A program made the position numbers and the translations under genes. 9,098 nt of DNA. Source: an uncultured Clostridia bacterium (lineage in GTDB: Bacteria > Bacillota > Clostridia > Christensenellales > Borkfalkiaceae). The stretch is from the NCBI GenBank assembly GCA_946627905.1, contig CAMOVY010000039.1:1-9098 (forward strand), in the 5' to 3' direction. The first letter of the stretch is position 1, and each line of letters opens with the position of its first letter. The notes beneath the pieces are model-generated. The model ran no database searches. It saw nothing but the letters and a program-made list of their open reading frames with translations, and was not told the origin of the DNA. Shown here piece after piece: positions 1 to 4,894 of the stretch.

Positions 1-46
1 CGGCTAACGCCCTGCTCGTGCTTTTTTTGTCTGCGGCAAGGATGGG
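1..46. repeat. 46-bp direct repeat, copy 1 (cut by window edge)
   Basis: Bases 1-46 are identical, base for base, to 204-249, giving a 203-bp period. The repeat begins with CGGCTAACGCCCTGC, runs through a TCGTGC plus seven-T stretch (the 3' half of a terminator hairpin in copy 2) and ends with GATGGG, the first bases of the outer stem of the element at 41-185. The true left end cannot be seen because the window starts here, so the repeat may be longer. This fits a tandemly duplicated or arrayed structured element. Confidence 0.9.
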
Positions 47-185
47 ATAGCGAAATATGAACGCGATTGACCGCAAGCGGTAGCAATCGCTATTCCGTCG
101 CAAACTCTGTTTGCTCCTTACGAATCTTAAGGTGGGGCGAAGCCCTGACAGGGGCCCCGCTAGCGGGGTGTGTCAGTATCCCATC
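41..185 (+). other. Multi-hairpin structured element (possible ncRNA or folded DNA repeat)
   Basis: A perfect 9-bp pair, GATGGGATA (41-49) with TATCCCATC (177-185), encloses five further inverted repeats in series. They are 63-69/84-90 with inner 70-73/78-81 and a CAAG loop; 100-105/109-114 (GCAAAC, TCT loop); 116-120/128-132; 135-138/142-145 with a GAA loop; and 145-150/171-176 enclosing the palindrome CCCCGCTAGCGGGG (155-168). Neighbouring stems share base 145, so they compete slightly. No reading frame here looks like a gene. The nested closing stem favours a folded RNA or a DNA secondary-structure element over random sequence. I do not recognise a known RNA family, and direction is taken only from the T-run that follows at 225-231. 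Confidence 0.45.
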
Positions 186-190
186 AATTC

Positions 191-231
191 AAAAGCACGA
201 CACCGGCTAACGCCCTGCTCGTGCTTTTTTT
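191..231 (+). terminator. Rho-independent terminator-like hairpin ending the structured element
   Basis: AAAAGCACGA (191-200) pairs perfectly with TCGTGCTTTT (219-228), and seven T residues run from 225 to 231. The 18-base loop is longer than usual. The polarity fits termination of rightward transcription coming through 41-185, which would make that region a small RNA with its own end. The 3' half of the hairpin is also present at 16-28, so an equivalent hairpin probably lies across the left window edge. Confidence 0.6.
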
Positions 232-249
232 GTCTGCGGCAAGGATGGG
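204..249. repeat. 46-bp direct repeat, copy 2
   Basis: This is the perfect second copy of bases 1-46. Identity stops at 250, where copy 1 continues ATAGCG and this copy continues CAATCA. The repeat therefore includes the 3' half of the hairpin at 191-228 and its T-run but breaks six bases into what would be the next structured unit. That suggests a truncated final unit of a tandem series. Confidence 0.9.
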
Positions 250-266
250 CAATCATCAACTATAAC

Positions 267-289
267 AAAAAACGCCCATTATCTGGGCG
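267..289 (-). terminator. Intrinsic terminator of the leftward Xre gene
   Basis: Read on the minus strand, CGCCCA (289-284) and TGGGCG (278-273) form a 6-bp GC-rich stem with a 5-base loop, followed by six T residues (272-267). It lies 22 bases beyond the stop codon of the minus-strand gene at 312-908. On the plus strand the same stem is followed by only four T residues, so it may act weakly in both directions. Confidence 0.75.
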
Positions 290-311
290 CTTTTCGTTAG
301 TAAATCCAAAT

Positions 312-908
312 CTATTTTGTCTTTTTAAGTTGCGACCAGAGTATCGTCGCAATCTGAAGCGGTATTCCTATAATAAATATCGCCCATAGGTTGTATTGCG
401 ATGGGGTAGATAGAAACGTGATATAGATAGCCGCAAGCGCACTCCAAATAAGTGCGGAAACAAGAATATATGTATATTTCTTTTTGCCCCAAATACTGTT
501 GAAAATCAAAAGCACGACTATGGTTATCGGAACGGCTATAACGAACAACACCCAAAAACTTTGTTTTGCAAACATAATTCCGTATGCAAACAATACCGTG
601 GCAATTATCCAAACAAGCGAAACGGCAAGCAGGGTTATAACAAGTTTATTTGCTTTTTCTTTCTTTGTGACGGGGTTTATTACGTAGGAATTTTCGTCCG
701 TATTAGAAACCAAAAAATCCAGACTTACGCCGTATAAATCGGCGATATCTTTAAGCACGTCGACGGGGGGAATAGCCTCCCCACGTTCCCACTTGGATAC
801 CGATTTGTCGGTATAATTAAGTTTTTCAGCCAACTGGCTTTGCGTTAAACCGTGTTCCGTTCTTAAACGGGTAAGGTTTTGCGGCAACGTTTCTTTAACG
901 TTATTCAT
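312..908 (-). CDS. Xre-family HTH regulator with four-helix membrane domain
   Basis: This 198-residue protein has an N-terminal Xre/Cro-type helix-turn-helix at about residues 10-66, with the typical LTQSQLAEKL, SVSKWERGE and VLKDIADLYGVSLDFLV segments. A short linker leads to four hydrophobic segments at about 89-113, 117-138, 145-167 and 173-192. The likely role is a membrane-tethered transcription regulator that senses an envelope signal, although the four-helix part may serve only as an anchor or sensor of unknown ligand. The ATG at 908-906 is the only sensible start, since no other in-frame Met precedes the HTH. No Shine-Dalgarno sequence precedes it, and a promoter placed just upstream predicts a leaderless mRNA. 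It is divergent from the glycosyltransferase operon and could regulate that operon and itself. The architecture is clear; target and signal are unknown. Confidence 0.9.
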   Translation of the reverse strand: MNNVKETLPQNLTRLRTEHGLTQSQLAEKLNYTDKSVSKWERGEAIPPVDVLKDIADLYGVSLDFLVSNTDENSYVINPVTKKEKANKLVITLLAVSLVWIIATVLFAYGIMFAKQSFWVLFVIAVPITIVVLLIFNSIWGKKKYTYILVSALIWSALAAIYITFLSTPSQYNLWAIFIIGIPLQIATILWSQLKKTK

Positions 909-914
909 ACGTTT

Positions 915-943
915 ATTATATCATAATATCAATCCGAAATCAA
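915..943 (-). promoter_or_regulatory. Promoter of the Xre gene, predicted leaderless
   Basis: On the minus strand, TTGATT (943-938) is separated by exactly 17 bases from TATAAT (920-915). Counting the last T as -7 puts the start of transcription at about 908, which is the A of the ATG. This agrees with the absence of a ribosome site in front of the gene. Confidence 0.7.
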
Positions 944-1082
944 CACATTTTAAGGGGATTTTGTCGTTTCTGTTTTTTGGTAGAATTAACTCTCTTAAAA
1001 GTAGAATAGCCGTTCTACTAATTATATATACCGAAACGGCAACGTTCTACTCGTAGGAGTTGATTAAAAGCGTTTCGGATTG
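930..1082. promoter_or_regulatory. Inverted 10-bp motif shared by the two divergent promoters
   Basis: TTTCGGATTG occurs on the plus strand at 1073-1082, in the spacer directly before the -10 of the glycosyltransferase promoter. The exact same decamer is on the minus strand at 939-930, spanning the end of the -35 and the start of the spacer of the Xre promoter. A protein bound at both sites would occlude both promoters, which would suit autoregulation plus control of the neighbour. Binding by the Xre protein is an inference. Confidence 0.4.
980..1051. promoter_or_regulatory. Cluster of GTAGAA/TTCTAC half-sites, candidate operator
   Basis: GTAGAA occurs at 980-985 and 1001-1006, and its complement TTCTAC at 1013-1018 and 1045-1050. 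The middle two form the perfect inverted repeat AGTAGAA-N6-TTCTACT (1000-1019). The last two belong to a 9-bp direct repeat CGTTCTACT (1011-1019 and 1043-1051) spaced 32 bp, about three helical turns. The final copy ends nine bases before the -35 of the rightward promoter. The pattern suits a dimeric activator or repressor; the binding protein cannot be told. Confidence 0.5.
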
Positions 1083-1088
1083 TAAAAT
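1060..1088 (+). promoter_or_regulatory. Promoter of the glycosyltransferase-acyltransferase operon
   Basis: TTGATT (1060-1065) and TAAAAT (1083-1088) are separated by exactly 17 bases, which predicts a start near 1095 and a leader of about 90 bases. An 8-bp inverted pair, CCGAAACG (1031-1038) with CGTTTCGG (1071-1078), straddles the -35, and candidate operator half-sites lie just upstream. Confidence 0.65.
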
Positions 1089-1114
1089 ATTTACATAAAT
1101 ACTTTCGCGATAAA

Positions 1115-1155
1115 GCGTGCCGATAAAATCAAACGGGCAACCGTCGGTAAAACGC
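1115..1155 (+). other. Leader hairpin with GCAA tetraloop in the operon 1 mRNA
   Basis: Within the predicted 5' leader, ACGG (1133-1136) and CCGT (1141-1144) close a GCAA (GNRA-type) tetraloop. The stem is extended by CCG (1120-1122) with CGG (1145-1147) and by GCGT (1115-1118) with ACGC (1152-1155), with asymmetric internal loops. No T-run follows, so it is not a terminator. It may stabilise the mRNA or be a protein-binding site. Confidence 0.35.
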
Positions 1156-1184
1156 TTGCAAAAATATGCGGGGGAAAGTAAAAG

Positions 1185-2141
1185 ATGACTAATATTTATC
1201 ATAAAAAAGAAATTCCTTTGGTATTTGCGGTAGACGATAACTACGCGCCGTTTTTGTGCGTTGCTTTGCGTTCCATAATGGATAACGCTTCCACCGATTA
1301 TTATTATAAGGTATATATCCTTAACACGGGGCTTTGCGAAGATAATAAAAAAAGGATAGTCAGCATAGCCGAAGAACTTTCGGACGACCTTTCCGTGGAT
1401 TACGTAGACGTTGCCGACCGTATGGACGCAATTAAGGATAAGACCGCGCTGCGCGATTATTACACGAATACCACCTATTACAGAATTTTCATACCGTCGC
1501 TTTTTCCGCAATACGATAAAATTCTGTATCTTGACAGCGACCTTGTGTTTTTGGACGATATTTCCAAACTTTACAATACCGATTTGGGCGACAATATATT
1601 TGCGGCAATACACGAAGAGGCAATGTCGGCTTTCGATACGTTCGGCGTGTATTCGGAGCAATTTTTAGGCGTGGAAAGGATGCGCTATTTCAATGCGGGG
1701 CTACTCGTTATAAACGCCGTGGAATACAGAAAGGCGGACGTGGAAAATGCGTTTATAAATCTTATGACCGAACACAAATTCAGGGTGGCGCAGGACCAGG
1801 ACTATCTTAACGTTGTCTGTAAGGACAGGATAACCTATTTGGACGTGGGCTGGAATAAAACGCCTATTCCGGATATGGTGTTCGACGATAAAGACGTTAA
1901 AGTTATTCACTACAAACTTAATTTTAAGCCGTGGCGATATAAAAACGTGCGATATCAGGAGCCGTTCTGGAAATACGCCAAGAAAACGCCCTATTATAAA
2001 GACCTTATAAAAATGCGCGAGCGCTATTCGCAGGCGGAAAAGGACAGGGATTTTTTGGCGTTTAGCAATCTGCTTAAGATGGCGCACGAAGACACTCACT
2101 CCGATTATAACTATCTGAAACTTATAAAAGGTTCTTGTTAA
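1185..2141 (+). CDS. Family 8 glycosyltransferase (GT8)
   Basis: This 318-residue protein fits the GT8 family of metal-dependent, retaining transferases that move a sugar from UDP-sugar to lipid, polysaccharide or protein acceptors. Visible family marks are FAVDDNY near the N-terminus (14-20), the metal-binding DSD in YLDSDLVF (117-119), YFNAGLLVIN (168-177), DQDYLN (204-209), and the late IHY (241-243) with KPW (248-250). The length is normal for a stand-alone GT8 catalytic domain. No signal peptide or membrane helix is seen, so it probably acts at the inner face of the membrane. The ATG at 1185 follows a G-rich site (GGGGGAAAG, 1170-1178) by six bases. It is first in an operon with two acyltransferase-like genes, which suggests a glycolipid product. 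The donor sugar and acceptor cannot be read from sequence. Confidence 0.9.
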   Translation: MTNIYHKKEIPLVFAVDDNYAPFLCVALRSIMDNASTDYYYKVYILNTGLCEDNKKRIVSIAEELSDDLSVDYVDVADRMDAIKDKTALRDYYTNTTYYRIFIPSLFPQYDKILYLDSDLVFLDDISKLYNTDLGDNIFAAIHEEAMSAFDTFGVYSEQFLGVERMRYFNAGLLVINAVEYRKADVENAFINLMTEHKFRVAQDQDYLNVVCKDRITYLDVGWNKTPIPDMVFDDKDVKVIHYKLNFKPWRYKNVRYQEPFWKYAKKTPYYKDLIKMRERYSQAEKDRDFLAFSNLLKMAHEDTHSDYNYLKLIKGSC

Positions 2142-2150
2142 AGGCAGGGC

Positions 2151-2999
2151 ATGATGGAAGAAAGTATTGCAAAAGCCCCCGACAGGCTTAAAATTCTCGA
2201 AAGGATTGCGGAGCACGAACGGCTGGGGCTTTGGGACAAGGACGTGGAAGACGACCCCGAAACGATAGTATTAACGCCCGATAAGGTGGATTATCTCGGT
2301 AAAAAACTTTCGTCTAAAATAGGCACGTTTTTAGCCAACCGCGCGGCGGTTAGGTTTTATGAAAAAGAAATCAAAAAAGGCGATTTCATAATAAAAGACG
2401 TGCGGGGGATTGAAAACTTTAAGAGTGTAAACGGCGGCGCGGTTATAACCTGTAATCACTTTTCGGTGTACGATAATTACGCCGTATACCGCGCGATACG
2501 CGATTATATGCCTAAAGGACATAAACTTCTTTATAAGGTAATACGCGAAGGGAATTATACGAATTTCAAGGGTTTATACGGATATTTTTTCCGCCATTGT
2601 AATACGTTGCCGCTGTCTTCGCACCCTAAAACCATGATGCTGTTTATGCAGGCGGCGGACGAACTTTTGCGCCGCGGTGAAAAGATACTTATCTATCCCG
2701 AACAGGCAATGTGGTGGAACTACCGTAAGCCGCGCCCGTTAAAGAGCGGTGCGTTCCGTTTGGCGGTAAAAAGCAAAGTGCCGATAATACCCGCGTTCAT
2801 AACTATGGAAGACAGCGAAAAAACAGGGGCGGACGGCTTTAAATTACAGGAGTACACGGTGTGGTTTTTGCCGCCGCTGTACCCGAAAGAAGAACTTTCC
2901 GATAAAGAAAACGCGGAATACTTAAAGACAGCGAACTTCGATTGCTGGAAAAATCTTTACGAAGAAGTGTACGGTGTTCCCTTAAAGTACGGAGAATAG
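2151..2999 (+). CDS. PlsC-like lysophospholipid/glycolipid acyltransferase
   Basis: This 282-residue protein belongs to the PlsC-type acyltransferases. Motif I, NHFSVYD (102-108), carries the catalytic H-x4-D pair, His103 and Asp108. Motif III is YPEQAMWW (182-189), a variant of the usual FPEGTRS that keeps the Pro-Glu. KSGAFRLA (199-206) follows, and motif IV is VPIIPAF (210-216). Such enzymes transfer an acyl chain from acyl-ACP, acyl-phosphate or acyl-CoA to a hydroxyl on a membrane lipid. About 90 residues of charged sequence precede the catalytic domain, with no obvious membrane span. The ATG at 2151 lies nine bases after the GT8 stop, with AAGG six bases upstream; a second ATG at 2154 is possible. 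The variant motif III and the GT8 neighbour make an acceptor other than lysophosphatidate plausible, so the name plsC is not assigned. Confidence 0.85.
   Translation: MMEESIAKAPDRLKILERIAEHERLGLWDKDVEDDPETIVLTPDKVDYLGKKLSSKIGTFLANRAAVRFYEKEIKKGDFIIKDVRGIENFKSVNGGAVITCNHFSVYDNYAVYRAIRDYMPKGHKLLYKVIREGNYTNFKGLYGYFFRHCNTLPLSSHPKTMMLFMQAADELLRRGEKILIYPEQAMWWNYRKPRPLKSGAFRLAVKSKVPIIPAFITMEDSEKTGADGFKLQEYTVWFLPPLYPKEELSDKENAEYLKTANFDCWKNLYEEVYGVPLKYGE
2991..2994 (+). promoter_or_regulatory. Ribosome site supporting a GTG start at 3004
   Basis: GGAG at 2991-2994, inside the last codons of the acyltransferase gene, stands nine bases before the GTG at 3004-3006. This decides in favour of the GTG start, which also keeps the first membrane segment complete. 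Confidence 0.65.
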
Positions 3000-3003
3000 A
3001 ACC

Positions 3004-3651
3004 GTGTTTTATGTACTGATTATTTTATCGGCGTCGTTTATTATCGGCGCAGTAAATTACATTTTCGTCGCCCCGATATACGATATTACTTTGTGGCAGG
3101 TGGCTTTTTGCGTTGCGGTATCGGTTGTCGCGGCGATAGCGATAGACGGGCTGTTTGCGGCAATCGTCAGGTGGCTTTTGCCTGAAAAATGGTTTTCCGT
3201 AGACAGAAAATGCTGGGCGGCGGGCAGAAAAGAGAGCCGTTTTTACGAGAAGATAGGCATAAAGCGGTGGAAAGATAAAGTTATCGAACTAGGGTGTTTT
3301 ACAGGTTTTCGCAAAAACAGAATTGCAGAGCCGAATAATAACGAATACGTGGCAAGGTACATAACCGAAGCGAATTACGGCGTGGGCTGTCATATAACGG
3401 ACGTACTTGTCGGATATTCGGTGTGCTTTATTTTTCCGGAATATTGGCTTTCGATAGGGCTGCCCGTGGGAATAGTAAATATGATACTCAACGGGCTTTC
3501 GCTTATGGTGTTAAGATATAATTTGCCCAAACTTCAGACGCTTTACAGAATAAATTTAAAGCGCGCAAAGCGTTGTAATAGCGCGGATAACTCGTTAACG
3601 GACAGCGTCGACGCGGAAGATATGGAAGAAGCGCATTCGGCAATGGCTTAA
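3004..3651 (+). CDS. CrtO-like membrane acyltransferase (glycosyl-diaponeurosporenoate acyltransferase family)
   Basis: This 215-residue integral membrane protein starts at GTG, four bases after the previous stop. Hydrophobic segments lie at about residues 2-23 and 30-58, and a longer apolar stretch at about 131-170 could hold two helices. Between them is a soluble stretch with FSVDRKCW (64-71) and FYEKIGIKRWKDKVIE (80-95), resembling the core of the CrtO family, which in Staphylococcus acylates the sugar of staphyloxanthin. The last 35 residues are charged and look disordered. No phytoene- or diapophytoene-type genes are nearby, so the substrate here is more likely a different glycolipid or glycan. 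Being last in an operon with a glycosyltransferase and a PlsC-like enzyme supports acylation of a glycosylated product. Family assignment rests on my recall of the motif pattern and is moderate. Confidence 0.65.
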   Translation: MFYVLIILSASFIIGAVNYIFVAPIYDITLWQVAFCVAVSVVAAIAIDGLFAAIVRWLLPEKWFSVDRKCWAAGRKESRFYEKIGIKRWKDKVIELGCFTGFRKNRIAEPNNNEYVARYITEANYGVGCHITDVLVGYSVCFIFPEYWLSIGLPVGIVNMILNGLSLMVLRYNLPKLQTLYRINLKRAKRCNSADNSLTDSVDAEDMEEAHSAMA

Positions 3652-3686
3652 AAGTGTAAAAGGCAAAATTCAACAGTTCAGAAAAA

Positions 3687-3716
3687 ACCGACCTGAAATC
3701 AACGGTCGGTTTTTTT
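3687..3716 (+). terminator. Intrinsic terminator of operon 1
   Basis: ACCGACC (3687-3693) pairs perfectly with GGTCGGT (3704-3710) across a 10-base loop, followed by T residues through 3716. The stem is preceded by an A-run (3682-3687) that can extend pairing with the T-run, so it could also work leftward. It lies 35 bases after the last gene of the operon. Confidence 0.9.
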
Positions 3717-3728
3717 GTATACCAGCGC

Positions 3729-3757
3729 TTTACTTATTTTTAAAAAAGTAATACAAT
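3729..3757 (+). promoter_or_regulatory. Promoter of the sbcD-like operon
   Basis: TTTACT (3729-3734) and TACAAT (3752-3757) are separated by 17 bases, which predicts a start near 3764 and a leader of about 56 bases. It lies directly downstream of the operon 1 terminator, so operon 2 is probably transcribed independently. Confidence 0.65.
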
Positions 3758-3819
3758 ATTATTAAACGGTTCGTAAACGGAAAAATTTGCCGAACGTATA
3801 AAGAACAGGAGCAAAGACA

Positions 3820-4893
3820 ATGAAAATAATCCATACGGCGGACTTGCATCTCGATTCCGCGATAGATACGCTGCCTACCGATAAAAGCAGGGTTCGCCGT
3901 GATGAAATTTTGCACACCTTCGAACGTATGTGCGAATACGCGAAGATGAGCGGCGTAAAAGCGATGATAATCGCGGGCGACGCTTTCGACGGCGCGCGCG
4001 TTTCCAAAAAGACCGCGGGGCGGTTTGCCGAAGCGGTAAAATCCGCGGCGGATACAGATTTTTTATATCTTTCGGGCAACCACGACAGGGCGTTTTTGCA
4101 AGCTTACGGCGAAATTCTGCCCGCTAATTTCAAAGTATTCAACAACGAGTGGACGACTTACCGCTACGATAACGTGGCGATAACGGGTATCGCGCTTGAT
4201 AAATTCAACGCGCCGTTTGTGTACGACAATTTGCGGCTTAACGAAAACGAAACCAATATCGTATGTATGCACGGTCAGGTTTTGGGCTACAAGTCGGAAG
4301 ACGCGGCTGAAACAATCAGCATACCTTTACTTAAGAACAAATATATAGACTATCTTGCGCTCGGACATATTCACTCTTTTTCGGAAGGCGTTATCGACGA
4401 GCGCGGCAAATTCGCCTATTGCGGTTGTCCGGACGGCAGGGGGTTCGACGAGACGGGTGTAAAAGGTTTCGTGCTTATAGAAACGGAAGGCAAAAAAGTT
4501 AAAACGGAATTCGTGCCGTTTTGCAGCAGAATTTTCGCAGAAAAGGAATATTCTGTCGGCGGTGAAAACTCCTTTTACGCGTTGCGGAATAAAATAATCG
4601 AAGATATGCGCGCGACTTTTGCGCCCGAAAGCATAGTTAAAGTAATTCTTACGGGCGAACACGACGCAGACTTTATCGTCGATAAAGAAGATTTGGCGCT
4701 GCGGCTTAACGAAAACTATTTTTTCGCTAAAGTATACGATAAAACCACCGTTAAGGTGTCGGAAAAGGACTACGCTTTCGATAAGTCCGTGCGCGGCGAA
4801 TTCGTCCGCGGCGTATTGGCAAGCGAACTTTCCGAAGAAGATAAAAACGCCGTTATACTTGTAGGGCTTTCGGCGCTTAAGGGGGAACTGTGA
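3820..4893 (+). CDS. sbcD: SbcD/Mre11-like DNA repair nuclease (YhaO type)
   Basis: This 357-residue metallophosphoesterase has the full Mre11/SbcD metal-ligand set: Asp8 and His10 in HTADLHLDS, Asp54 in GDAFDG, Asn87, His88 and Asp89 in GNHDR, His151 in MHGQV, and His183 and His185 in LGHIHSF. These coordinate two Mn-type ions for cutting DNA ends and hairpins, in complex with a Rad50/SbcC-type ATPase. The partner is the next gene, one base after the stop. The C-terminal 120 residues are the variable capping and partner-binding part. AGGAG (3807-3811) lies eight bases before the ATG. The size and the partner's architecture resemble the Bacillus YhaO/YhaN pair more than classical SbcCD, so the symbol is used in the family sense. 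Confidence 0.88.
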   Translation: MKIIHTADLHLDSAIDTLPTDKSRVRRDEILHTFERMCEYAKMSGVKAMIIAGDAFDGARVSKKTAGRFAEAVKSAADTDFLYLSGNHDRAFLQAYGEILPANFKVFNNEWTTYRYDNVAITGIALDKFNAPFVYDNLRLNENETNIVCMHGQVLGYKSEDAAETISIPLLKNKYIDYLALGHIHSFSEGVIDERGKFAYCGCPDGRGFDETGVKGFVLIETEGKKVKTEFVPFCSRIFAEKEYSVGGENSFYALRNKIIEDMRATFAPESIVKVILTGEHDADFIVDKEDLALRLNENYFFAKVYDKTTVKVSEKDYAFDKSVRGEFVRGVLASELSEEDKNAVILVGLSALKGEL

Positions 4894-4894
4894 T

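Noticed and set aside
135..176. tRNA gene in the GC-rich hairpin region
   Set aside because: No cloverleaf with TTC-type T-arm and anticodon arm can be drawn; the palindrome at 155-168 is incompatible with tRNA arms.
41..231. CRISPR array, retron RNA or integron attC site as explanations for the structured element
   Set aside because: There are no short regularly spaced repeats with unique spacers, no reverse transcriptase or integrase in the window, and the inner and outer core sites of attC are not convincingly matched.
111..389. Open frame of 92 codons across the structured repeat region on the plus strand
   Set aside because: It runs through the palindromes and terminators, overlaps the Xre gene's end, has no ribosome site and resembles no protein family.
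506..518. 13-bp match between 189-201 (arm of the terminator hairpin) and 506-518 inside the Xre gene
   Set aside because: The second site encodes ordinary residues of a membrane helix and has no pairing arm or repeat around it. The match is most simply chance in AT-rich sequence.
979..1007. Extra plus-strand promoter using the TAGAAT words at 981-986 or 1002-1007 as -10
   Set aside because: No acceptable -35 lies 16-18 bases upstream of either. The TAGAAT words are better explained as part of the repeated GTAGAA half-sites.
1047..1661. Long minus-strand open frame opposite the glycosyltransferase gene, and similar long antisense frames at 1701-2216, 6214-6732 and 7393-7944
   Set aside because: These are shadows of well-supported plus-strand genes. 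They have low-complexity or aromatic-rich composition without recognisable motifs and no ribosome sites.
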